64,000 nucleotides of DNA from Myxocyprinus asiaticus. Its lineage: Eukaryota > Chordata > Actinopteri > Cypriniformes > Catostomidae. This document shows, piece by piece, positions 1 through 10,766 of this stretch. The stretch covers positions 8,449,501 to 8,513,500 of the forward strand of contig NC_059393.1 in assembly GCF_019703515.2 (NCBI RefSeq), given 5' to 3'. Under the pieces are notes generated by a model. The model did not search any database. It was not told where the DNA came from and saw only the letters and a list, made by a program, of their open reading frames with translations. Position 1 is the stretch's first letter. Each line of letters begins with the position of its first letter. The position numbers and the translations under genes are program-made.

Positions 1-1129
1 AAGTAAGGCGATACATATTACCGTTTCATTAGCACACGAGTCCCTTCCAAAAGTGTCCCTACCAAACCACAAGCTCATTTGCATGTGAAAATAATGAGTG
101 GTGAATTTGCGGCAAGTTTTAAGCAATTTTGGACAACTCATAATAAACAGTAATATGAAACGCCTTACAAGTCATGCGCTATAGTTACAGTGTTTTGATG
201 TCATAAGATTGCATTTTGGTTTGTTCAAATGAGCAATAGTAATAGTGATACTTTCCTTAGCAAACACCAATAACAAACATCCCCCCTGTCTTCCATTGGT
301 CAAAAATAAACAGGTAGTCTCACCCCTAAATTATTGGTCAGAAGGTCGCTCAAACAAACAGAGCAAAGTTTTAAAGCAAAAAAGAGCAACAGTGTTTACA
401 GTCTTCGGATGGTCAACCTACAAGTGGCTTACTTATAGTTGTTTCTGCACATTAAACTGGGATAGATAAAGTATTTCAACATTGACAAAATGACACAAAT
501 CCGCTTTAGCCGGCAAAACATCATGTTAGCATAACGTTAGCCTCAATTCTACATACTGTATCTATGCCAGAGGCAACAATATCTGCACTGACACCAACAC
601 TACAACTTTCTTAGCACTCACTTGCTTTTGCTCTGATGTTTCTCATATCCAACAGTGAGCGAACTAGTGTGTAGTTTGATTTAGTGCACTTGGGAGGGGG
701 TGACTAGATATTTGAGGCCACGAGTACTTGCTTCCTTCGTGTTAGCTCAGTGTGAAGGCTGCTGAGAGCTTCTGTACCTCGACATGGCTCTGCTTCTCTG
801 ATCCAGGACTCTTTGAAGTTCCTCCAGATGGCTGCTGTTAACCTCCTTTGGTAATTGCGGAAAGGGGCGCTCATCTCTGCTCGTGTCCTTGCTGTGGAGC
901 TGGGCGTCCCTTTAAACAGCTGCACTACAGAGACATGGGCATCGGCAGACACTGGCACACTTCAGTAGGGGATATTGGTAGAGTTAAAAGTGAACCCGTA
1001 ATCTGGTGGGAAGTTTCTCTCATCCAGGGTACATGACTGAGAGAAAATAGCACTGAATAGTGTGTGTATGTGTGAGTGAGAAAGAGACATGTTGATGGAC
1101 TAATGTTTTTGATGGTTTTGAAGGAATAT
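1..1129. other. Gene-free stretch, nothing recognised
   Basis: No recognisable gene or repeat. A minus-strand open frame of 84 codons (704-958) and an overlapping plus-strand frame of 62 codons exist, but neither resembles a known domain, and no convincing splice sites flank them. GC content rises slightly at 700-960, so an old repeat or an unrecognised exon there cannot be excluded. Confidence 0.3.
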
Positions 1130-1385
1130 TTCAAGCATTAATGAAAATTCTGTCATTTTTTTACTAACCCTCATATCGTTCCAAAGCCATAAGACTTTCT
1201 TTGTTCCGTGTTTTTAAGAATGTTCATGCTGGCTTTTTTCCATACAACTAAAGTAGCTAGTGACTAGGGGCTGTAAAGCTCCAAAAATGACAAAACCATC
1301 GTAAAAGAGGTGCATGCTGTATTCCTAAAATCATACAATAGCTTTGTGTGAGGAATGGACCGAAATTAAAGTAGTTATTCTTGCC
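1130..1385 (+). repeat. Cyprinid TIR repeat, family R1, 5' part
   Basis: This matches a dispersed repeat common in cyprinid genomes, recognisable by a stretch reading roughly 'aaaattctgtcat..actaaccctcatatcgttcc', then 'cataagactttctttgttccg', then 'aaagctccaaaaatgac'. Other copies in this window are at 3485-3634 (reverse), 20960-21447 (full) and 43500-43600 (fragment). It is probably a non-autonomous DNA element. I cannot fix the superfamily by eye. Confidence 0.6.
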
Positions 1386-1685
1386 ATGTTTTTCTATTCT
1401 TTCTTTTTTTCCGGCTCTATTAATTTATTCAAAAATACATTAAAAATGCAATTCACAACAAATAATAATATCTTGAATAACCCTCTACTATGATAAACAT
1501 GCTTTTAATATCTGAGTGCATTTTGATATTTTAAGTGGTGTAATATTCTGGAGACAATAATACTGTAAATAAACAAATAATTAAATACAAGTATTTTTTA
1601 TGAAAAGACACTTTTTGTTCAGGTCAAATGAAGTAACTCTAAGAAAAGTTATTGATATTCCTAACGATAATATACTATATAAACA
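1386..1685. other. AT-rich unique spacer
   Basis: AT-rich DNA with no open frame or repeat I recognise. Confidence 0.4.
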
Positions 1686-2095
1686 GGGTTGGGAGGGTTA
1701 CTTTTGAAATGTATTCCACTACAGATTACAGAATACATGCTGTAAAATGTCATTTGTAACGTATTCCGTTAGATTACTCAAGGTCAGTAACTGAATTCTA
1801 AATACTTTGGATTACTTCTTCAGCACTGGTAGATTTTTTCATTGTTTTGACTATAAAAACTCTGCCAGTACAGTAAGACAAAATACACATGTTAAAAATA
1901 CATTCTCTGAAAAACCTAAATATCTTATGCAGTGTTGTTTCTAAAACAAGATAAAACAAATTGATCTTGTTTTAAGGATTTTTAGATATTTGTACAGGAA
2001 AACAATACAAAAATTATTATCAAGAATACGATTTTTGCCCTAATATCAAAGGTCTTACTAGAAAAAAATAAATTATGATCGTGCCTGGTAACATG
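1686..2095 (+). repeat. hAT-like non-autonomous element (CAGGGTTGGG end)
   Basis: The stretch begins with 'cagggttgggagggttac', followed by 'gtattccactacagattac' and 'aacgtattccgttagattac'. This is the start of a widespread teleost repeat whose CAGGG terminus is typical of hAT elements. No matching 3' terminus is evident, so the copy is truncated or diverged. It carries no coding sequence. Confidence 0.55.
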
Positions 2096-2237
2096 TGCAT
2101 GTAAAATGGCTAGAAATAGCATTTTAGCTTAGCGTAAAGCTGACAATTTACACAAGGGTTATTTCTATTTCTTGTGCTCCAAACTTATTTCAGACTTACT
2201 TCTCTGTCTGCTCGTGTGAAATATGTATGTATATATG

Positions 2238-2241
<4 letters not shown>

Positions 2242-2320
<79 letters not shown>
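2242..2320. repeat. (TA)n(AC)n microsatellite
   Basis: About 32 TA units are followed by seven AC units. It abuts the left end of the Tc1 derivative at 2318. Open frames through it (Tyr-Ile repeats) are artefacts. Confidence 0.95.
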
Positions 2321-2321
<1 letters not shown>

Positions 2322-2831
2322 ACTGTTCAAGATTTGGGGTCACATGCCTGAAAATTTCTCATGATCTTAAAAACCTTTTGATCTGAAGGCGTATGCTTAA
2401 ATGTTTGAAATTAGTTTTGTAGACAAAAGTATAATTGTGCCAACATATTCATTTATTTAACTACAAAACTAAAATTTAATTAAATAAAAAAAGTTTTTGA
2501 AATGGATGACTTGGACCGAATAATTAAGAAAAGCAGCCACTAAGATGGGATATAGATGGGAACTCCTTCAATACTGTTTAAAAAGCATCCCAGGGTGATA
2601 CCTCAAGAAGTTGGTTGAGAAAATGTCAAGAGTACATTTCTGCAAATTCTAGGCAAAGGGTGACTACTTTGAAGATGCTAAAATATAACACAGTTTTGAT
2701 TTATTCTGGATTCCCATAGTTCCATTCATGTTATTCAATAGTTGTGGTGACTTTACTTTTATTCTAAAATGTGAAAAAAAAAAAAAATAAAGAATGAGTA
2801 AGTGACCCTAAACTTTTGAACAGTAGTGTGT
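2318..2831 (+). mobile_element. Tc1-like deletion derivative with TIRs
   Basis: The left end 'cactactgttcaagatttgg' and the right end 'cctaaacttttgaacagtag' are inverted copies, as in fish Tc1 elements of the 'tgttcaaaagtttggggtcac' type. The interior from about 2580 onward matches the 3' non-coding part of such an element ('agggtgatacctcaagaag', 'gaagatgctaaaatataac'). No transposase frame survives, so this is a 0.5 kb internally deleted, non-autonomous copy sitting next to a TA microsatellite. Confidence 0.75.
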
Positions 2832-3484
2832 ATATTTTTTGTTGTTGTTTTTTTACCTTGAAAATTGTATTTGGAAACTTTTTGGAAATTAATGATTACC
2901 GTAAATTGTGTACAGTCACATGTATTCAAAGTGCGAGGAAAGTATTTTAATACCTTTTTTAGATGACTACACCACATGATGTATTTAAAGTCACTAAAAA
3001 TTATTTGTAATTTTTTTTTTTTTTTGCAGAAAATACAAAAAAAAAAAATAATTCAAAAATGTATTAAATCAACATGGACACAAAATTAAATTTCTATGAA
3101 CTTGACACGCGTTTTAAACAAGATTTTGAAATTTTTTTGTTCACCTCAGAAGACCTGATTTGTCAATAACCCATTCGCTGAAAACCATCCCCTTTGCCGC
3201 AGCTCTCAAGTTTTTTTTTCGTGCATGTACTTTTTAAAAATTTACGCATCAAGGCACGTCACAATAGATTTGACAACGCCGGCATATGCAAAATGCGTTA
3301 CTCCAGGTTTGACATCAATGATGCCGCGTCCAAAATTTTCTGTGAATATGGACTTACATTTCGGTCATTTCCTGACACAAGCTATTGTATGCCTTCAGAG
3401 GACTCAAAATATATGAAACCCAAGCTAATTTTAATGACACTTTCAAGGTGATTTTTATCCTTTTTAGATCAAATCCCCTAGACA
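2832..3484. other. AT-rich spacer, nothing recognised
   Basis: Homopolymer-rich DNA with poly-T and poly-A near 3010-3050. The 85-codon plus-strand frame at 3194-3451 has no recognisable domain. Confidence 0.35.
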
Positions 3485-3634
3485 CTGTTTGATTTCATTG
3501 TATGGGAAACAGCAGCTTGGACATTCTGCTAAACTTCTTCTTTTGTGTTCCACAGAAGAAGAAAAAAAGCCTTAGTAAAAAGGTTTGAGAATAAGAATGA
3601 ATGTTCATTTTGGGGTGAACTATAACTGCAGATA
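3485..3634 (-). repeat. R1 repeat, reversed terminal fragment
   Basis: Contains 'tttcattgtatgggaaa', 'cttttgtgttccacagaag' and 'cattttggggtgaactat', the inward-facing end of the R1 family in reverse orientation. Its terminus matches the end of the full copy at 21430-21447. Confidence 0.6.
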
Positions 3635-4010
3635 CCATACACAGCATTCATCAGCCAAATAACCCGTAAGGAATGATGTTCCAAGATTAGATTATAAATA
3701 CCATAACATGCTGCATGCATCATAAAGGGGCACCATTGTTACACCCTCATGAAAAATCTGGCATTTCATAGGTTTATAAGATTTAATTAACGCCACTTAA
3801 TCACTAATTTTCGAGACATAAGATTATACCTAGACCTAGACTAAACTTATGGTTATCCTCTGGTGAAAACATTTTTTATCCGTTTCTGTAACGTATGCTG
3901 GCTGCTGACAATGATGGCAATGATGAAGACGATGATGAGATGAAGAACCCAAGTGCAGTTTATTAATAAACGTGAAACCAATAACCCTGACTACGAAACA
4001 AAACAAAACA
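3635..4010. other. Spacer, nothing recognised up to the pentamer array
   Basis: No gene is seen. From about 3940 the sequence ('acccaagtgcagtttatta') has the look of a dispersed repeat that continues to about 4370 around the TGGAC array. I cannot name its family. Confidence 0.35.
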
Positions 4011-4079
4011 TGGACTGGACTAGACTGGACTGGACTGGACTGGACTGGACTGGACTGGACTGGACTGGACTGGACTGGA
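4011..4079 (+). repeat. (TGGAC)n pentanucleotide array
   Basis: About 14 tandem copies of TGGAC, one reading TAGAC. It is open in several frames (Trp-Thr-Gly-Leu-Asp type repeats), which explains the overlapping small open frames at 3953-4190. No gene is implied. Confidence 0.95.
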
Positions 4080-4370
4080 GCGTATCAAACACATTCATCA
4101 CATTCAATACTCGACCACTACACAATGGAAAACATGAGGCTTAAATACATGGACATGGGGGAACATAAACCAATGAACAAACAGAACTGATAACAAGATA
4201 ATTAAACAATAAACCAATGAAAACATGACACATGAACATGGAGGGAAAACAGAAATCACATGACAAGGGAAACAGGAACACATGACATGAAACAGGAACT
4301 AGAATTTCAAAATAAAAGACATGAATCAACAGAATACACCTGACAGTTTCTGGGAAGCAAGCACAGTGCA

Positions 4371-4785
4371 CTGTAAAAAATGATTTTCAAGACAAGTATT
4401 TTTTTCCAGTACAAATATCTAAACATTCTTAAAATGTGATTTATTTACTTGACAAACAAACTGCCATAAGATTTTATGTCTTGTTTTGAGAGAAATCTAA
4501 CTGAATTTAGTGAGATTTATGCTAAAAAAAAAAAAAAAAAAAAAATACTGTTTGCCAGTGGGGTAAGAAAAATGAACATGATTCAAAAGGAAAACAAGTT
4601 TATTTTTCTTACCCCATTGGCAGATTTCTTGTTTAAGTCTAAAGTTCACTCAATTTTGTCAGATTTCTCTTGAAACAAGACTTAATATCTTATGCCGTTT
4701 TGCTTGTCAAGTAAATAAATCACGTTTTAAGAGTGTTTCGATAATTTTACAGGAAAACAAGACAAAAATACTTTTTTTGCAGTGT
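4371..4785. repeat. Palindromic MITE (CACTG ends)
   Basis: The left half begins 'cactgtaaaaaatgattttc' and the right half ends 'aatactttttttgcagtg'. The halves are near-complete reverse complements: 'tgacaaacaaactgccataag' pairs with 'cttatgccgttttgcttgtca'. Even the centre folds ('agtggggtaagaaaaatgaac' against 'tttatttttcttaccccattg'). This is a foldback element without coding capacity. A related half copy lies at 48055-48290. Confidence 0.8.
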
Positions 4786-5583
4786 CTTAAAGTATGGCAT
4801 ACAAAAAACAACAAAACAAAAAAAAAAAACACCACCCATTTCCATATATTATAGACTATTGCAACTCTGCAGCAGATGTGATCCATATTTTCGATCCAAA
4901 CTTTCCAAAACCTAAATACAGTCATATCTCAAACAAACAGTGCAGAGCATCTAACATTTCATAAACGGATGACAAAATCTATAATACAGCTGGTTTTGGT
5001 TTAATTATTTGGCTTTGTGATTTACGTGCTTGTTCAGTCAAATGTGCCATGTGAAGAACTGTTGTGTCAGATTCTGAATGCAGGGAGAGTTGGATCGACC
5101 TGAGAAAAAAAGGATGTCAAACACCATATGAATTATACTGTTTAACAGATTACCCACTTGGGCAGCAGCGCATCGATTTCAGCCCATCAGGAGAGTTAAT
5201 CTTCTGCAAGCCACACACAGCTAAACAATCTGTCACGAATCGTTCTCCACTGCAGCAGTGAAATCATGATCACAGCTTTTTAACTTGAACCTCGACTTTG
5301 ACCAAAGCCATATTATAATAATAATGGGAAACAACTGTGCTTTTAACATGTAATGTGCATTCATGCAATACCCATGTTAAATAAATGCTAATAGGTAATT
5401 TAATAAAAAATTATGTTTTTAGAAATCTTAACTTTTTTGTGTGTTTGGTAACACTCTACAATAAGGTCATATCCGTTAATGATAGTTTATGATACGTTTA
5501 TATACGTATATAAGTATATACAGTATAAGTATTATATACAGTATATTAACTTAATCTAAATATATTAATATACAGTATATATA
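4786..5583. other. Spacer with a fragment of a dispersed repeat
   Basis: No gene is seen. At 5449-5520 a fragment reading 'ggtaacactctacaataaggtc' is the start of the abundant teleost 'GGTAACACTTTACAATAAGG' repeat, also seen at 16076 and 56112. From 5500 the DNA is TA-rich and merges into the target of the Tc1-I insertion. Confidence 0.5.
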
Positions 5584-5585
5584 TA

Positions 5586-7201
5586 CAGTGGTGTGAAAAA
5601 GTGTTTGCCCCCTTCCTGATTTCTTATTTTTTTGCATGTTTGTCACACTTAAATGTTTCAGATCATCAAAAAAGTTTAAATATTAGTCAAAGATAACACA
5701 AGTAAACACAAAATGCAGTTTTTAAATGAAGGTTGTTATTATTAAGGGAAAACAAAATCCAAACCTACATGGCCCTATGTGAAAAAGTGTTTGCCCCACC
5801 TGTTAAAACATAACTTAACTGTGGTTTATCACACCTGAGTTCAATTTCTCTAGCCACACCCAGGCCTGATTACTGCCACACCTGTTCTCAATCAAGAAAT
5901 CACTTAAATAGGACCTGCCTGACAAAGTGAAGTAGACCAAAAGATCTTCAAAAGCTAGACATCATGCCGAGATCCAAAGAAATTCAGGAACAAATGAGAA
6001 AGAAAGTAATTGAGATCTATCAGTCTGGAAAAGGTTATTAAGCCATTTCTAAAGCTTTGGGACTCCAGAGAACCACAGTGAGAGCCATTATCCACAAATG
6101 GCAAAAACATGGAACAGTGGTGAACCTTCCCAGGAGTGGCCGGCCGACCAAAATTACCCCAAGAGCGCAGCGACGACTCATCCAAGAGGTCACAAAAGAC
6201 CCCACAACAACATCCAAAGAACTGCAGGCCTCACTTGCCTCAGTTAAGGTCAGTGTTCATGACTCCACCGTAACAAAGAGACTGGGCAAAAATGGCCTGC
6301 ATGGCAGAGTTCCAAGACGAAAACCACTGCTGAGCAAAAAGAACATTAAGGCTCGTCTCATTTTTGCCAGGAAACATCTTTATGATCCCCAAGACTTTTG
6401 GGAAAATACTCTGTGGACTGACGAGACAAAAGTTGAACTTTTTGGAAGGTGTGTGTCCCATTACATCTGGCGTAAAAGTAACACCGCATTTCAGAAAAAG
6501 AACATCATACCAGCAGTAAAATATGGTGGTGGTAGTGTGATGGTCTGGGGCTGTTTTGCTGCTTCAGGACCTGGAAGACTTGCTGTGATAAATGGAACCA
6601 TGAATTCTGCTGTCTACCAAAAAATCCTGAAGGAGAATGTCCGGCCATCTGTTCGTGACCTCAAGCTGAAGCGAACTTGTGTTCTGCAGCAGGACATTGA
6701 TCTAAAACACACCAGCAAGTCCACCTCTGAATGGCTGAAGAAAAACAAAATTAAGACTTTGGAGTGGCCTAGTCAAAGTCCTGACCTGAATCCTATTGAG
6801 ATGCTGTGGCATGACCTTAAAAAGGCAGTTCATGCTCGAAAACCCTCCAGTGTGGCTGAATTACAACAATTCTGCACAGATGAGTGGGCCAAAATTCCTC
6901 CACAGCGCTGTAAAAGACTCATTGCAAGTTATCGCAAACGCTTGATTGCAGTTGTTGCTGCTAAGGGTGGCCCAACCAGTTATTAGGTTTAGGGGGCAAT
7001 CACTTTTTCACACAGGGCCATGTAGGTTTGGATTTTGTTTTCCCTTAATAATAACAACCTTCATTTAAAAACTGCATTTTGTGTTTACTTGTGTTATCTT
7101 TGACTAATATTTAAACTTGTTTGATGATCTGAAACATTTAAGTGTGACAAACATGCAAAAAAATAAGAAATCAGGAAGGGGGCAAACACTTTTTCACACC
7201 A

Positions 7202-7204
<3 letters not shown>
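5586..7204 (+). mobile_element. Tc1-I, near-complete Tc1/mariner element with IR/DR ends
   Basis: A 1,619 bp element bounded by CAGTGGTGTG at the left and its inverse CACACCACTG at the right, flanked by TA target duplications at 5584-5585 and 7205-7206. The terminal inverted repeats are about 210 bp long. Each carries an outer and an inner direct repeat ('gaaaaagtgtttgcccc' at about 5595 and 5782; inverse at about 7000 and 7180), the IR/DR arrangement known from Sleeping Beauty-type elements. The two ends are very similar, suggesting a fairly recent insertion. It landed in a TA microsatellite. The transposase frame has one stop (see 5964-6986). Confidence 0.93.
5964..6986 (+). pseudogene. Tc1-I transposase with a single nonsense codon
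   Basis: DD34E transposase that would cut and paste the element through its TIRs in the nucleus. The frame starting MPRSKEIQ at 5964 has 340 codons before the stop at 6984, the length of Sleeping Beauty transposase. It holds a paired helix-turn-helix DNA-binding region (about residues 1-110, including a GRPTK-type AT-hook-like linker), then the catalytic core. Catalytic residues fall at D153 (TDETK), D244 (QQDID) and E279 (NPIEM), with the expected 34-residue spacing. The glycine-rich GGGSVMVWGCF box is intact. One TAA at 6039-6041 (codon 26) interrupts the first helix-turn-helix. Family members usually have a Lys there. The DNDPKH motif also reads DIDLKH. Translation from an internal Met would lack part of the DNA-binding domain. 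Confidence 0.92.

Positions 7205-7283
<79 letters not shown>
7205..7283. repeat. (TA)n microsatellite
   Basis: About 39 TA units directly at the right end of Tc1-I. This is the other side of the TA-rich insertion target and has probably expanded since. The Tyr-Ile open frames on both strands are artefacts. Confidence 0.95.
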
Positions 7284-7287
<4 letters not shown>

Positions 7288-8349
7288 TCAAGCTTTTGAC
7301 ACTTAGGACAATTGAGGGACTTGTACACAGCTATCACCACTATCATCCCATAACTAGAATTAAATAAAAAGGCATCAGAAATGTTTGCTGTGCTTCTGCT
7401 TGGAATTAAATAATGTTTTAAACAACAATCTAAAAATACAGATTTTTAACAAGAAACTATGAATTTGCATCAAACATATCCTCTGTTAGTTCCTGTTTTG
7501 ATGGTGCTCATAATTACCGACAAGAGCCTTGTTTTTGTGCTAAAGAGTAAAACCCTAGAGATGAAACTGTAGGCTGAGGAAAGTCTAATTAACCTCTCAG
7601 ATGACACACACACACTTGATAAACCAAGAAAAAGCCTGGCATCATGAGAACGCTGATTATGAACCGCGCAAGTAATGTTTGGCTGTCATTAAATCACAAA
7701 GATTTCAACAAAAGACAATTCTCTACAGAGCATCCCTAATGTGAAACCATATTTGAAAAGACATCTTCAGTTATGTTTGACATCATCGCTCAGACAATTT
7801 TGAACATTCATTCAGTATGTCAGAGGAATCAGGAAAGAACAGAGAATAAAGGGAAAATGGGACCATGAAATACTGGTCTCGATCTCCGGTCTCCCATATG
7901 CTGGAGCAACATGTCCACCAGGCTGAATGTGTGTTTCAGTCAGCTGTCCTTCGTACGGAACTGTGCATTGAGTTTTTCCTCGACATCTAGGATGAACTCC
8001 ATTAGAGCACAGAAGCCTAGCTTTCCTAGAGATTCGTAAATAAATCAATGCATTTATATAGTGGCATCCCAGTGAAGCAGAGTGCTGAAGAGGTTATGCC
8101 GACTAGACTTGCAAGCCAGAATTTTGATTATCAATATAAAATAGTGTGCATTGTAGCTTATTCCGGCCAGCTGTTTTACTATACATGACATTTAGGGGCA
8201 GGTGACCCTGAAATTGATGCTATACCAGAATAATAGACAGGTCTGCAAGTGGTAGCTCATTTAAACAATGGTATAGCAGTTTCAACAAAAGTTTGTACAA
8301 AAAGCACCAAAGAAATTAGTGGAACATTTGTGTAGACTTTGTGTTCGGA
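7284..8349. other. Unique-looking stretch, no gene called
   Basis: No repeat family is recognised. A minus-strand frame at 7829-8025 has a protein-like look and is entered separately. Confidence 0.35.
7829..8025 (-). other. Weak candidate exon or exon relic
   Basis: On the minus strand, directly after an acceptor-like 'cgaatctctag', a frame reads GKLGFCALMEFILDVEEKLN, then AQFRTKDS, a TGA, then LKHTFSLVDMLLQHMGD. It continues to a stop at 7829-7831. The residue pattern (hydrophobic heptads with acidic and basic faces) is more protein-like than the surrounding frames. It vaguely recalls the helices of acyl-carrier-type proteins, but I cannot assign it. The in-frame TGA means that, if real, it is probably a pseudogene or a decayed exon. 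Confidence 0.15.
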
Positions 8350-8420
8350 ATGCTAAAATGTTGTGGGTGGTTGCTAGGGCATTGCTAGGTGGTTGCTTGG
8401 GTGTTTTGGATGGTTAACTT
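8350..8420 (+). repeat. GGTTGCTAGG minisatellite-like repeat, copy 1
   Basis: Several irregular copies of 'gtggttgctagg' and 'gcattgctaggtggttgc', a motif dispersed in fish genomes. A second cluster is at 9120-9200. Confidence 0.7.
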
Positions 8421-8504
8421 GGTTAAAACAAAACTTTGTTTTCCAACAGACTGATACAAAATATATACAAAAATCAAAGTTCTGGGTAACCCCTGTGGCA
8501 AACT

Positions 8505-8668
8505 TGCTACAGATTTGCCACTCATTATTTTCACATGCAAATAAGCTTTGCAGCAAACTCTTCAATGTTGCCACATTTGCTGCACTACTGGTGAAGAGCT
8601 GCAAACTTCTGGCAAATAATGAGAGGCAAATTTTCTGCAAGTTTGCCAGAACTCTACATTTCAGAAAG
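8505..8668. repeat. Foldback (inverted) repeat, about 80 bp arms
   Basis: The left arm 'ggcaaacttgctacagattt' pairs with the right arm 'aaattttctgcaagtttgcc'. Further in, 'gccactcattatt' pairs with 'aataatgagaggc' and 'aaactcttcaatgttgcc' with 'tggtgaagagctgcaaactt' (imperfect). Two overlapping open frames on opposite strands here (about 105 codons each) exist because the sequence is self-complementary. They are not genes. Confidence 0.65.
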
Positions 8669-8705
8669 TCACGCATAAAACGTGATCCATTGGCAGTCAT
8701 TGGGT

Positions 8706-9119
8706 AATGTTGAGACTAGATTTAGACTGATTTCAGTTTCCATTGATGTACAGTACCTCCAGGAAGGTACCAGTCCAAATATTAGCTGTTTGCTGAAAAA
8801 TAGAGGAGAGATTTAGCCAGGAAATTAATATGGAGCTATTTAAACCAAGCCTATTTTGGATCAGGATATTGAAGTATATTGAGGTTAAGACACCAGTTCC
8901 ATTTGAGGGAAGCCCCAAGACTTAACATCCTTACTGCCAATCTCATTTGAAGATCAGACTGGTAAATTATTGTATAAATGTCAGTTCTAAAATTACTGAT
9001 TTTGAACATACATTATATTAAAATAGTAAGCAATAATTTTACAGACAGTTCTATCCAATTAATTACAGGGACAATTCTCTGTATTAAATCTTAAGAATCT
9101 TGTTTAAGGATACCATGAA
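8706..9119. other. Spacer, nothing recognised
   Basis: No gene or repeat recognised. Confidence 0.35.
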
Positions 9120-9205
9120 GCTAGTGTGTTGTGGGTGGTTGCTTGGACATTGCTAGGTGGTTGCTAGGGTGTTCTGGGTGGTTGCTAGGTGGTTGCTTAC
9201 TGGCC
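9120..9205 (+). repeat. GGTTGCTAGG minisatellite-like repeat, copy 2
   Basis: Same motif as 8350-8420, with five irregular units of 'gggtggttgctagg'. It is followed by 'gtcaaaagagtccactcc', which commonly follows this motif in fish DNA. The region to 9670 shows no gene. Confidence 0.7.
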
Positions 9206-9676
9206 CAGGTCAAAAGAGTCCACTCCTTGGTCCCTACGATATTCTCCTACTGTAGATACTGTAAGGCTCGGGTTCCTTCTTCAATGTAAATCTATGGGAT
9301 TTTTCCACCCGTTTCATCCTAAATAGCCAATCATTAAATCTGATAATCTGGTAAGAAGAGTAACAGCACAGAAAGGTTTACTACTGCTACTACAAAGTTT
9401 ATAGTTTAAGGCTATAACCCTTTTGTCACCACTACGCCAAATAAAAGTTAAATGGCAGGTTTGGTCATTTTAAGAGTGCTATGTTCCTAATGCTAACTTC
9501 TCAGTTTTAACACTGTTATTATGAGAATTGGAGACGTTTTAAATCAGTCAAAGCAATTTTCTTTCCAGTTTTAATGTATTTCCTGTTCAGGAAGTTGGGG
9601 GAGGGACAGATTTAAGGGCTTGTCATATTTTTAAGTAGCCAACAGCATTTTGTTACTTCACTGCCTGGCAAGTCCA

Positions 9677-10296
9677 AAGGTGTCTCAATGAGCTCCCTAG
9701 CTCCCTGTGTTGTGACTCAGTATATCGTGTACAGGAATTCGGCACTGGCAAGGGTACTGATCCACTGAGCATTGGGACAATTATGAATCAGTTACCTGCG
9801 ACACAATTAGGAGGTCACACTTCTAAACGCAGCTGGTATTAATCAGCAACATCTCCATATAAAAAAACACTATCGTGCATTTGTGGTGTGGATGTTACAG
9901 TATTATTATGAAAGATAAATGAAGAAATAAATATACAAAGGAGTGTATTTTTAATATTTTTTCTAACAACTCTAATATTTAAAAGACTGTTTCCCTTTCA
10001 TGAACATTTAGGCTAAAAATAAATTTCTTATTTAAAAAGAAAATAAGGCTTTGACATTGTAAATTTACTCTTGTGCTCGTCCTGATGACTTGAGAGGTTT
10101 CCGACGACCTGACAACATTTCCGGTAAGGGAACATAATGAGCAACAATGCTCACTGGCTTTTATGGTGCATTCTAGAAGTTTTTAGGGAGCGAACATGCA
10201 CTGAAATGATTTTGCAATTGGGACACCCCTAGAAATGGTTGACTGCCTGATCAGTACCCTGACTACTGAACTAGGGAGCTGATTGAGACGCACCCC
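9677..10296. repeat. TIR/foldback element (GTCTCAATcAGCTCCCTAG ends)
   Basis: The left end 'gtgtctcaatgagctcccta' and the right end 'tagggagctgattgagacg' are inverted copies. Inside, 'gggtactgatc' pairs with 'gatcagtaccc' and 'attgggac' with 'caattgggacacc' in diverged form. No coding sequence is present. This is probably a non-autonomous DNA transposon. Confidence 0.6.
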
Positions 10297-10457
10297 ATGA
10301 TTTTCTACTGCAAGTTTGCTTTGCTGTTGCAAGTCGGTGTCTGGTGGTTTTAGGACATTCTCATTCTAGATAGCATTTTATTGGACTAAAGTTTGTATTC
10401 GCACCTTCGAACAGGATGATTCATACATTTTTTTGGTGAATTTTCCAATACATTTTT

Positions 10458-10725
10458 TGGTAACGCTTTAGATTACAGCCTGCAATTTACAGCGTAAGTA
10501 CACTGAATTTACAGCGTACCTTTCTGTAATAATAGTGTACCTATAAATTACTTACGTGTAGGTATAAGGGAACAATATACAAAGTTTGGGGAATACAGAG
10601 GTAACAACCTGGAAAATTACAAATAATTTATACTGTAAGTATATTATAACTAAGGGGTAACTAATCTAATATTACATGGTATGTATGACCTACTATGCTA
10701 AACAACAATCTTACATTTGCGAGCA

Positions 10726-10766
<41 letters not shown>

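Noticed and set aside
2174..2386. Tyr-Ile repeat open frames over TA microsatellites (also at 7094-7299, 15265-15456, 54507-54753)
   Set aside because: A pure dinucleotide repeat has no stops in some frames. There is no coding signal outside the repeat.
3953..4190. Two overlapping frames with WTGLDWTGLD-type peptides
   Set aside because: These are translations of the (TGGAC)n array and are open in several frames at once.
8374..8707. Pair of opposed 104-108 codon frames
   Set aside because: They lie over a foldback repeat, so openness on one strand mirrors the other. No domain.
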